A DNA stretch of 64,000 nt. Origin: Melioribacter sp. Its GTDB lineage: Bacteria > Bacteroidota > Ignavibacteria > Ignavibacteriales > Melioribacteraceae. Location of the stretch: the NCBI GenBank assembly GCA_026417975.1, contig JAOACD010000016.1, positions 1-64,000 of the forward strand. Reading direction: 5' to 3'. Of this stretch, positions 17,556 to 24,780 are shown piece by piece (position 1 is the stretch's first letter; each line of letters begins with the position of its first letter). Both the position numbers and the translations under genes were made by a program. A model generated the notes under the pieces. The model worked only from the letters and a program-made list of their open reading frames with translations, searched no databases and was not told the origin of the DNA.

Positions 17556-18133
17556 TATGATTTTAATAATTCGACATCAATTATTATGTCAACATTTTTT
17601 CCTACAACTGCTCCGCCCGTTTCAAGGAGTGCATTCCATTTTAATCCAAAATCAAATCGATTTACTTTTCCGGTTACCTTAAACCCAGCTCTTGTGTTTC
17701 CCCAAGGATCTTTAACTGTTCCATTGTATATTACATCAAGTTGCACTTGTTTTGTAACATCTCTTATTGTTAAATCACCTATTAGTTTGTATTTCTTACC
17801 GCTAATCTTCTTGAAAGATTTACTTACAAAAGTAATTTTTGGGTACTTTTCAGCATTAAAAAAGTCATCAGATTTCAAATGATTGTCTCTTTGTTCATTA
17901 TCTGTATCAATACTTTTTACATCAATTGAAAAGTTTATTTTTGCATCTGTAAAATCATCTTTTGAAGATTCTACAGTACCTTCGTAATTATTAAATTGAC
18001 CTGTTACTTCAGAAATAACCATGTGAGAAACTTTGAATTGTACTTTTGAATGTGCTTTATCAAAAGTCCATTTAGTTTGTGCCTGGCTTAAACTGAATGA
18101 AATTATTAATAAGAATAATGATATTTTTTTCAT
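17555..18133 (-). CDS. YceI family periplasmic lipid-binding protein
   Basis: The 192-residue protein has a signal peptide (MKKISLFLLIISFSLSQAQ) and then a YceI lipocalin-like barrel that begins WTFDKAHSKVQFKVSHMVIS and contains DGDFN-like FDIDVKSIDT (here NFSIDVKSIDT) and FKVTGKVNRFDFGL. YceI proteins bind polyprenoid or similar hydrophobic chains in the periplasm. It is the first gene of the yceI-marR pair and divergent from pncB. Good RBS (AAGGAG) upstream. Confidence 0.9.
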   Translation of the reverse strand: MKKISLFLLIISFSLSQAQTKWTFDKAHSKVQFKVSHMVISEVTGQFNNYEGTVESSKDDFTDAKINFSIDVKSIDTDNEQRDNHLKSDDFFNAEKYPKITFVSKSFKKISGKKYKLIGDLTIRDVTKQVQLDVIYNGTVKDPWGNTRAGFKVTGKVNRFDFGLKWNALLETGGAVVGKNVDIIIDVELLKS

Positions 18134-18183
18134 GTTTAATCTCCTTTATTTAGTTAAAATTAATTTATTACTAACTATGACAT

Positions 18184-18195
18184 ATGTTATAACAT
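18184..18195. promoter_or_regulatory. 12-base palindrome, candidate MarR operator
   Basis: ATGTTATAACAT is a perfect palindrome about 50 bases upstream of the yceI start, in the yceI/pncB divergent gap. MarR proteins bind short palindromes overlapping the promoters they repress, often their own. The call is inference from position and symmetry; in AT-rich DNA a 12-base palindrome can also arise by chance. Confidence 0.35.
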
Positions 18196-18312
18196 TTAAT
18201 CATTTGAGATAGTTCAAAAAATTTTACTTAAAGAACCATGTTTTTGGAAAATAATCTTCTGAATTTTTTATTTTGTTTCTGGAAGTTTAACTTTAATTAG
18301 GATTAAGAGTAT

Positions 18313-19734
18313 ATGGATAAAATTAAGGATAATTTTGGACTTTATCTTGATCTATATGAATTGACAATGGCTCAAGGTTATTTTTTAAATGGTAAAGAAA
18401 ATCAACAGGCCAACTTTGATTATTTTTTTAGAAATAATCCGTTCAATTCAGGGTATACAGTTTTTGCGGGATTACAGGATTTTATTGATTTGTTATTTGA
18501 TTTTAAATTCAGTGATGATTCTATTAATTACTTGAATAAACTTGGTTTTAACAAAGATTTTATTGAATACCTGAAGAACTTTAGATTTAGAGGTAGCATT
18601 TATTCTGTAAATGAAGGAGAGATAGTTTTTCCTTACGAGCCAATTTTAAGAGTGGAAGGAAATATAATTGAAACACAATTAATAGAATCGCTTTTATTAA
18701 ACATAATTAATTTTGAATCTTTAATTGCAACTAAAGCAAGGAGATTAAGATATTCTGCAGGCGATAAAAAACTGGCTGACTTTGGATTAAGACGTGCTCA
18801 GGGCCTTTCTGCTATTCATGCAAGTAAAGCAGCAATTATTGGAGGAGTTGATAATACGTCAAATGTTTTGAGTGCATTTTTATATGATATGAAACCTACA
18901 GGGACATTAGCGCATTCATGGATACAAAGTTATGAAGATGAGTTAACAGCTTTTAGGAAATTTGCAGAATTATATCCTCAAAATTGTATCTTATTAGTTG
19001 ATACTTTTGATACACTTAAAAGCGGAATCCCAAACGCTATTAAAGTAGCAAAAGAATTGGAGCAAAAAGGTTACAAACTTAATGCTATAAGACTCGATAG
19101 TGGAGATTTGGCATATCTCTCAAAAAAAGCAAGAAAGATGTTAAATGATGCTGGACTACATTATGTAAAAATAATTGCCTCTAATCAACTTGATGAATAT
19201 TTGATTAAAAGTCTTATTGATCAAAAAGCACCAATAGATGCTTTTGGTGTGGGAACAAATTTAATAACGGGTAAAAGTGATGCAGCTTTAGATGGTGTAT
19301 ATAAAATTAGTATGATAGAAAATAATCCAACAATTAAACTTTCTGATGATGTTAGTAAAGTAACTTTACCTGGCATAAAGAAAATTTTCAGATTTTATAA
19401 TGGTGAAGGTAAATTTTATGCTGATTGTATAGCTTTAGTGGAAGAAGAAAATATTGAAATTATTTTACATCCTTTTGATATTTATAAACAATGCAATGTA
19501 AAAGATTTGAAGAAAGAATTAATAATTTCAAAGATTTTAGATAATGGTCAGATTCTCATTAAGCCAAAATCTACAAAAGAAATTTCGGAGTATGTAAGCT
19601 ATAGATTTTCTTTACTTCCTGAAGAACATAAAAGGTTTGAATTTCCTCATATTTATAAAGTTGGTTTGAGTCCAAATCTAAAACAATTACGGGATGAATT
19701 AATTAAAAGGATGAAAGGAGGTACAACAATATGA
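18313..19734 (+). CDS. pncB: Nicotinate phosphoribosyltransferase
   Basis: The 473-residue enzyme starts with LYLDLYELTMAQGYF-like sequence (here GLYLDLYELTMAQGYF), the family signature, and keeps FADFGLRR-like DFGLRRAQG (about 155-164), TLAHSWIQ with the phosphorylated His (about 197-204) and RLDSGDL near 261-267. It joins nicotinate with phosphoribosyl pyrophosphate in NAD salvage. The next gene, nicotinamidase, overlaps by 4 bases (ATGA), so the pair turns nicotinamide to nicotinate mononucleotide. AGGATTAAG precedes the ATG. Confidence 0.95.
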   Translation: MDKIKDNFGLYLDLYELTMAQGYFLNGKENQQANFDYFFRNNPFNSGYTVFAGLQDFIDLLFDFKFSDDSINYLNKLGFNKDFIEYLKNFRFRGSIYSVNEGEIVFPYEPILRVEGNIIETQLIESLLLNIINFESLIATKARRLRYSAGDKKLADFGLRRAQGLSAIHASKAAIIGGVDNTSNVLSAFLYDMKPTGTLAHSWIQSYEDELTAFRKFAELYPQNCILLVDTFDTLKSGIPNAIKVAKELEQKGYKLNAIRLDSGDLAYLSKKARKMLNDAGLHYVKIIASNQLDEYLIKSLIDQKAPIDAFGVGTNLITGKSDAALDGVYKISMIENNPTIKLSDDVSKVTLPGIKKIFRFYNGEGKFYADCIALVEEENIEIILHPFDIYKQCNVKDLKKELIISKILDNGQILIKPKSTKEISEYVSYRFSLLPEEHKRFEFPHIYKVGLSPNLKQLRDELIKRMKGGTTI

Positions 19735-20273
19735 GAGCATTATTCATTGTTGATTTGCAAAATGATTTTTGTCCGAATGGAGCTCTCCCCACTCCTAAAG
19801 GGGATGTAATAATTCCTGTAATTAACAAATTAATGGATAAGTTTGATGTTGTATTAGCATCTAAAGATTGGCATCCAGAAGATTCAGGGCACTTTAATAA
19901 ATGGCCAAAACATTGTATTCAAAATTCATATGGTGCAGAATTTCCTGCAGGTTTGCATGTAGAAAAAATTCATAAAATATTTCTTAAAGGGACAAGTGAT
20001 AAAGATGATGGTTATTCAGCATTTGAAGCAACTAACGAAAACCTTGCTGAATATTTAAGAAAAAATAATATTGATGAATTGTATGTAACAGGTTTAACTG
20101 CTGAGTACTGTGTCAAACAAACAGTATTGGATTCCTTAAAAAATGGGTTTAAAACTTTTGTAATTAAAGATGGAGTGGAAGGGATTTATCAAAATGAAAA
20201 TGACGTAGAAAACGCATTTAAAGAGATGGAAAAAGCTGGAGCGGTAATTTTAACATCTAATGATATTTTATAA
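19731..20273 (+). CDS. pncA: Nicotinamidase
   Basis: The 180-residue isochorismatase-fold enzyme has the triad Asp8, Lys86 and Cys127 (TAEYCVKQ), and the metal site Asp46, His48 and His54 in DWHPEDSGHF. These assign it to nicotinamidase rather than to isochorismatase. It hydrolyses nicotinamide to nicotinate, the substrate of the PncB enzyme encoded just upstream with a 4-base overlap. GGAGG lies 7 to 10 bases before the ATG, inside the end of pncB. A weak AT-only hairpin follows at about 20279-20296. Confidence 0.93.
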   Translation: MRALFIVDLQNDFCPNGALPTPKGDVIIPVINKLMDKFDVVLASKDWHPEDSGHFNKWPKHCIQNSYGAEFPAGLHVEKIHKIFLKGTSDKDDGYSAFEATNENLAEYLRKNNIDELYVTGLTAEYCVKQTVLDSLKNGFKTFVIKDGVEGIYQNENDVENAFKEMEKAGAVILTSNDIL

Positions 20274-20486
20274 TTTGAAAAATAAATGTTATTTATTTTT
20301 AAGTAAAACTAAAAAGCAATACTATTTTTTTGAAAGTACTCTTAAACAACTTATCAAGTAAATTTTATTTTAGGTTTTAGTTTTAAATTCTATTCTTTAG
20401 CGATATTACAGGTAATTTATAAATAGCAAATCTTAACGAGTAGTTTTAAAATTGTTTTATTTTTTAGAAATAATTATTAACTAAAC

Positions 20487-21377
20487 CTATTTTGTTAAAA
20501 GCATTTTCTTTGATTTAGAATATCCATTGTAATAGACAGTATAAATATAAACCCCACTTATTAAATCTGTTGCGTCAAAATTAATAAAATGCGTACCAGC
20601 ATGTTTTTTTTCATTTACAAGTGTTGCTACTTCTTTTCCTAATATATCATAGACTTTTAAGTTAACATGCCCATCTTCTGGTATTTTATATGAAATTTTT
20701 GTAGTAGAGTTAAATGGATTTGGATAATTTTGTAAAAGTTCGAAATTATTAGATAGAATTTCTTTCTCATTTATATTAGATATATTTGTAAATTCAAGAT
20801 CATCTAAAAGAAAATAACTGCCTGCGTGGTAATCATTATCAGTGGATTGTCCTATTATTCTAACCAATATACCACATGTATCAGGATTTTCATTGCTTGA
20901 ATATACAATTGGTAGTCTAAAAAGTGTGTACTCTCTTGCTTCGTTGTTAATGTTTAGAATTCCATAACCTATAAGTTTTCCTTTAATAAGTAGAGAATTT
21001 CCGCTTAATGAAAATCCTCCTTTAAATAAACCTGCTAAGATTTGTAATCTATCACCCCCTTGGGGAAAGAATTGATAATAACCTGTAAGCATCGCCGGGC
21101 GTTGTGCATAAGGTATTCCTGTTCCTTCGTTTCCAAGTATTAAAAATGGTGCAAAAAGAATTGGTGTTTGAATTACTTCGCCTTTAACAGCTTTTAATCC
21201 TGAATTAGATATATTAGTTGGTGTAATTGTGATTATAGTGTTAAGAAATAACCTGTTGCTACTGAACCATCCTACCGGATTTCCGTCTACCCATTCTTCA
21301 AAACTATTATTGGGTATCTGACTTAAAATTAATCCTTGAAAAATTAATACTAATATAAAAGTTATTCTGTAAAACAT
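20487..21377 (-). CDS. Secreted protein with a type IX secretion C-terminal sorting domain
   Basis: The 296-residue protein has a signal peptide (MFYRITFILVLIFQGLILS) and opens with PNNSFEEWVDGNPVGW, as in carbohydrate-binding-like jelly-roll proteins of this phylum. The last 85 residues form a Por-type sorting domain: ELLQNYPNPFNSTTKISY, then DGHVNLKVYDILGKEVATL and a GVYIYTVYYNG end. Such tails direct proteins through the type IX secretion system to the surface or medium. The function of the body, a beta-rich domain of about 180 residues, is unknown. It points to an Ignavibacteria-like or Bacteroidota-like host. Confidence 0.88.
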   Translation of the reverse strand: MFYRITFILVLIFQGLILSQIPNNSFEEWVDGNPVGWFSSNRLFLNTIITITPTNISNSGLKAVKGEVIQTPILFAPFLILGNEGTGIPYAQRPAMLTGYYQFFPQGGDRLQILAGLFKGGFSLSGNSLLIKGKLIGYGILNINNEAREYTLFRLPIVYSSNENPDTCGILVRIIGQSTDNDYHAGSYFLLDDLEFTNISNINEKEILSNNFELLQNYPNPFNSTTKISYKIPEDGHVNLKVYDILGKEVATLVNEKKHAGTHFINFDATDLISGVYIYTVYYNGYSKSKKMLLTK

Positions 21378-21689
21378 TTTTGCCCCCTTTTAGTTAAAAT
21401 TTTTGTAATATTTAATGTAAATTAATTATCGCAAATGAGTAAAATAATAAGTTTTTGCGTTCGACCAGAAATTATGTAAGGGATTAGGAATCTGAGATTT
21501 TTCAAAAACAATATTGGGTATTACTAATTTTTGAAAAAAGTTAAATATTAGTAAGTAAATAATCAATAGAAATAATTAGTGCAAGATTTAATTTTATAAT
21601 ACGATTAAAATGATGGAATTTGAGTATAAAGTTTTATGGTGAGCTTTAGTAAATACTAAAAATATACAATTTCTTGGAATTGTTAAAGG
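21378..21689. other. Divergent intergenic region
   Basis: This 312-base AT-rich gap separates two divergent genes and must contain both promoters. The only structure I see is an 8-base inverted repeat (TTACTAAT at 21521-21528 and ATTAGTAA at 21547-21554) with an 18-base spacer. No ORF, RNA or repeat is convincing. Confidence 0.4.
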
Positions 21690-22190
21690 ATGAGGAAACT
21701 AATCAAAATTAATATTTATCTTGATAAACTAAATAATGTTAATGCCAAAATTGTTATTAATATAATTGTCATAATTATTTTAACTGTAGCCTGCAGTTCA
21801 GCACCTAGATTTACAAAGATTAAAATTGTAGAGGACGATCCTAAAGAAGAGTTATTATTATACGAAAATTTACCTTCGCTCGAAACCACTTATGGAATTG
21901 CATCGTATTATGCAGATATGTATCATGGGCGAATTACATATGGAGGAGAGGTTTATAATATGAACAAGTTATCAGCTGCTCATCCCTCTTATCCAATGAA
22001 TACAATAGTTAGAATAACAAATTTATCCAATAACAAGAAAATTATACTTCGTATTAATGATAGGATGCCTAACTTTAAAGGGCGAGCAATCGATCTATCG
22101 TATGCAGCAGCAAAGGAATTAGATTTTATAGAAGAAGGTCTCACTGAGGTTAAAATTGAAGTTTTAAAATGGGGCGATGGGAAAAGATAG
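21690..22190 (+). CDS. RlpA-like double-psi beta-barrel lipoprotein
   Basis: The 166-residue protein has a hydrophobic stretch (about 21-34) ending in a lipobox with Cys35 (LTVACSS). An RlpA double-psi barrel follows, with ASYYADMYHGRITYGGE, AAHPSYPMNTIVRITN and RINDRMPNFKGRAIDLS. The Asp in NDR is the position used by lytic transglycosylases of the RlpA family, which cut glycan strands lacking stem peptides. No SPOR domain is fused, unlike E. coli RlpA. It lies 66 bases before the redox operon and may or may not belong to it. Confidence 0.85.
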   Translation: MRKLIKINIYLDKLNNVNAKIVINIIVIIILTVACSSAPRFTKIKIVEDDPKEELLLYENLPSLETTYGIASYYADMYHGRITYGGEVYNMNKLSAAHPSYPMNTIVRITNLSNNKKIILRINDRMPNFKGRAIDLSYAAAKELDFIEEGLTEVKIEVLKWGDGKR

Positions 22191-22256
22191 ATTATCAAGA
22201 ATCTTTTAACAAATATTTTCATCAAATATCATGAAAAATTAATAAGAGAGGTATAA

Positions 22257-22913
22257 ATGTATATTGATGATCAATTAAAATCTGAACTTAAAAAAGTTTT
22301 ATCGGTTCTTACGAAAAATGTTAAACTTATTTTCTTTACTCAAGAACTTGAATGCATGTATTGCAAAGAAACAAGAGCAATCCTTTCTGAACTTGTAGAA
22401 ATTTCAGATAAACTTTCTCTAGAAGTAAAGAATTTTATTATTGACAAAGAAGACGTTGCAAAATATGGAGTTGATAAAATCCCTGCTACAATTTTACTTG
22501 ATGAGAATGGGAAAGATTATGGTATAAAGTTTTATGGAATACCTAGTGGTTATGAATTTGCATCTCTTCTTGAAGATATAAAAATGTTAGGGACAGGTAA
22601 TACAGGTTTTTCGAAAGAATTTGAGGAAGAAATAAGAAAAATTAATTCTGATGTACACATGCAAGTTTTTGTTACTCCTACATGTCCATATTGTCCACAA
22701 GCTGTTATAACAGCACACAAGTTTGCTTATTTAAATGATAAAATAAAAAGTGATATGATTGAGGCTACAGAGTTTCCACATCTTTCTCAAAGATATAATG
22801 TTCGAGGAGTTCCAAGAACGGTAATAAATGAAAGTACCTTTATTGAAGGAGCGGCTCCTGAACACATGGTTCTTGACAAAGTTAAAGAAGCATTAAAAAT
22901 TGTGAATGTATAA
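22257..22913 (+). CDS. Protein disulfide oxidoreductase (double thioredoxin fold, PDO/glutaredoxin-like)
   Basis: The 218-residue protein contains two thioredoxin-like units, each with an active-site CxxC: CMYC at residues 33-36 and CPYC at 143-146. The layout and the cis-proline loops (KIPATI and RGVPRTV) match the PDO family known from thermophiles and several anaerobes. It probably acts in the cytoplasm as a disulfide reductase or isomerase. It is the first gene of a run with DUF6132, DUF1858 and TlpA-like genes, all consistent with thiol chemistry. AGAGAGG precedes the ATG. Confidence 0.88.
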   Translation: MYIDDQLKSELKKVLSVLTKNVKLIFFTQELECMYCKETRAILSELVEISDKLSLEVKNFIIDKEDVAKYGVDKIPATILLDENGKDYGIKFYGIPSGYEFASLLEDIKMLGTGNTGFSKEFEEEIRKINSDVHMQVFVTPTCPYCPQAVITAHKFAYLNDKIKSDMIEATEFPHLSQRYNVRGVPRTVINESTFIEGAAPEHMVLDKVKEALKIVNV

Positions 22914-23122
22914 TGAGCAAAAATGTAAAAATTAAAAAATCTTTATCAATATTAGTGGGTGCTCTTTTAGGTTACATTTATTATTATTTTATCGGGTGTT
23001 ATAGTGGAACTTGCCCGATTAGTAGTAATCCATATGTTGCTACATTATATGGTGCTTTAATTGGACTGATATGGCCTATTCCTATTTATAAAAAGAATGG
23101 TAAACAAAAAGATGATAACTAA
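22913..23122 (+). CDS. DUF6132-like small membrane protein
   Basis: The 69-residue protein has two membrane helices (about 11-28 and 44-60) joined by a loop with GCYSGTCPISSNPY. Conserved Cys-x4-Cys and the SNPY turn match small DUF6132-type proteins found near sulfur or rhodanese-type genes. The ATG overlaps the upstream stop by one base. The function is unknown; the cysteine loop and the neighbours suggest a thiol or sulfur role. Confidence 0.75.
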   Translation: MSKNVKIKKSLSILVGALLGYIYYYFIGCYSGTCPISSNPYVATLYGALIGLIWPIPIYKKNGKQKDDN

Positions 23123-23342
23123 GGATATCTCAATTGAAGATTTAATAAATCTTATTCCTGAATCTGTTGAGTTTTTGATGGAAAAAGGAATAAGATGTAT
23201 GCAGTGTGGAGAGCCAATATGGGGTACTCTTGAATCTGTTGCTAAAGATAAAGGTTTTTCTGAAAAAGAAATAGATAATTTTATTTTGGAATTGAATAAA
23301 ATGTATTTACTAAATAAAAAGGCTAAAATCTTTAGAGAATAA
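23112..23342 (+). CDS. DUF1858 domain protein (redox disulfide domain)
   Basis: The protein is about 76 residues long from the ATG at 23112 (MITKDISIEDLI), which I prefer to an ATG five codons upstream because family members begin at this point; both overlap the previous gene slightly. GIRCMQCGEPIWGTLE carries the CxxCG pair typical of DUF1858, a small domain associated with hybrid cluster proteins and sulfur metabolism. It is likely a cytoplasmic thiol-disulfide or sulfur carrier module, working with the PDO encoded two genes upstream. Confidence 0.85.
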   Translation: MITKDISIEDLINLIPESVEFLMEKGIRCMQCGEPIWGTLESVAKDKGFSEKEIDNFILELNKMYLLNKKAKIFRE

Positions 23343-23392
23343 TTTTTATTTTTAGTTAAACAATTGTAGCCAAATTGGTAATGGAGAAAAAT

Positions 23393-23983
23393 ATGAAACT
23401 TGATAGAAATAGCAATAAAAAAGGCTTAACAAAAAAACAAAGAAGTTGGATTTATACAGGATTTTTTATAGCCCTTATTATCGTTTTATTTGTAGTGAAT
23501 AATAGTGGAACTGAACCGGAACAAGGTCCTTATCCACCAAATTATGTACCTGCAGTGCAAAGAAATAGTGTAACTGCTCCAGATTTTGCATTACCTACAA
23601 CTGATGGAAAGATTTTAAAACTTTCTGATTATAGAGGTAAAATTGTGATACTTGATTTTTGGGCAACATGGTGTCCTCCATGCAGAAAAGGTATACCGGA
23701 TTTAATTGATATCAAGAAAAAATATGGTTCAAAAGGTGTTGAAATTATAGGAATTTCCGTAGATACTGATACAAAAAATGAAGTTATTCCGTTTATTAAA
23801 GAAAAAGGTATTAATTATCCAGTTGTTTATGGAAATCAAAATGTTTATAAGCAGTATGGTGGAATAAGAGCAATACCAACAACTTTTATAATTGATAAGG
23901 AAGGGAAAATAGTTGCTAGCTACGAAGGATTAGTCCCTAAAATTACTTACGAAAATCACATTAAAAATATTTTGGGATTGTAA
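23393..23983 (+). CDS. Membrane-anchored TlpA-like thiol-disulfide oxidoreductase
   Basis: From the ATG at 23393, which has GGAG 6 bases upstream, the protein is 196 residues. One membrane anchor spans about 18-36. A proline-rich linker follows, then a thioredoxin-fold domain with WATWCPPCRKG (Cys94 and Cys97) and the cis-proline AIPTTF. It should act on the outer face of the cytoplasmic membrane as a reductant, for example in cytochrome c maturation or disulfide repair. ccm genes in this window make the former plausible but are not adjacent. A terminator follows at 24001. Confidence 0.88.
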   Translation: MKLDRNSNKKGLTKKQRSWIYTGFFIALIIVLFVVNNSGTEPEQGPYPPNYVPAVQRNSVTAPDFALPTTDGKILKLSDYRGKIVILDFWATWCPPCRKGIPDLIDIKKKYGSKGVEIIGISVDTDTKNEVIPFIKEKGINYPVVYGNQNVYKQYGGIRAIPTTFIIDKEGKIVASYEGLVPKITYENHIKNILGL

Positions 23984-24000
23984 TTTTATCTGATAGAAAG

Positions 24001-24084
24001 GAGGTTGTCTTAACCAAACTTCTTTAAAACTGTAAATAGTTAGCTTTTACAGATGTAGTAGTTTGTGTAAGGCAACCTCTTTTG
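24001..24084 (+). terminator. Two-tier hairpin terminator between convergent genes
   Basis: GAGGTTGTCTTAACCAAACT (24001-24020) pairs with 24060-24079 at 17 of 20 positions. Inside, CTGTAAA (24030-24036) pairs perfectly with TTTACAG. TTTTGTTTT follows on the plus strand. It serves the TlpA operon and possibly the convergent DUF971 gene. The 80-base nested structure is larger than a usual terminator. Confidence 0.75.
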
Positions 24085-24086
24085 TT

Positions 24087-24437
24087 TTATTTATCATGCT
24101 TAAAGTCTTGGTGTAAATTATTTTTTACTTCAAGATATTCCCCATATCTTTCGAGCAAATCCCAAGAATAAATCCCATAATTGTATCCATCTTTCCATGT
24201 TATTTGTATAGCGTAGTTCCCAACAATGTCTATTTTTTCAATTTCATATCCTAAAGGAGAAATTTTCGCTTTAGGAGGAGGAGCATAATGTTTCCATAAA
24301 ACAGTTTCACCTTTGTTGCTTGCATCAGGAGATTCATCTCGTAAAAATTTAAGCGGGTACTTTATTACTTTTCCATTATCCCAAGTAATTTCTAAATAAT
24401 CCTGATTTATTAATTTTATTTTAGTTGGTTTTGCCAT
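24087..24437 (-). CDS. DUF971 domain protein
   Basis: The 116-residue protein is a single DUF971 domain, similar to the N-terminal part of gamma-butyrobetaine hydroxylases. It has ITWDNGKVIKYPLKFLRDESPD near 24-45 and ITWKDGYNYGIYSWDLLE near 87-104. Family members occur near iron-sulfur cluster or Mrp/ApbC genes, and the role is unknown. No such partner is adjacent here. No strong RBS is seen before the ATG. Confidence 0.88.
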   Translation of the reverse strand: MAKPTKIKLINQDYLEITWDNGKVIKYPLKFLRDESPDASNKGETVLWKHYAPPPKAKISPLGYEIEKIDIVGNYAIQITWKDGYNYGIYSWDLLERYGEYLEVKNNLHQDFKHDK

Positions 24438-24741
24438 TGAAAACGTTTTTTGTATTTAAACATAATAAATTGATAATAAGTTTATCACAAAGAAGCAATT
24501 TATTTGCTATTGTTGCTGATTTTTAAGTGGGAATAATTTATGGATGTTGTAAATATAATTCAGTTCGGAACTAAAATTTGCAAATTAAAGATAAATTGTA
24601 ACTGGTATTATTTAGATATGAATTTATCTTGTTTTTTAATTGAGAGATAAATTAAAATGTTTTAATGAATGAAAAAGTGATAGTATAATTTTTTACTGTT
24701 TTACTTTTTTAGTTATGCTATTAAATTTTACAACTAAACAG
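24438..24741. other. AT-rich intergenic region
   Basis: This stretch of about 300 bases lies between the DUF971 gene and the terminator of the TonB receptor gene. I see no reading frame, RNA or repeat in it. The bases nearest 24438 must hold the DUF971 promoter. Confidence 0.4.
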
Positions 24742-24776
24742 AGCTTGCAGTGATTGAATCTCAATCACTGCAAGCT
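24742..24776 (-). terminator. Long perfect hairpin after the TonB receptor gene
   Basis: A perfect 16-base stem (AGCTTGCAGTGATTGA and its complement) closes around a 3-base ATC loop, 4 bases after the receptor stop codon on the minus strand. Only a modest T content follows (CTCTGTTTAGTTG), so it may act as terminator or as a 3' end-protecting hairpin. Confidence 0.75.
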
Positions 24777-24780
24777 TATA

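Noticed and set aside
21521-21554. Inverted repeat TTACTAAT/ATTAGTAA
   Set aside because: Eight AT-rich base pairs around an 18-base loop are expected by chance in such DNA.
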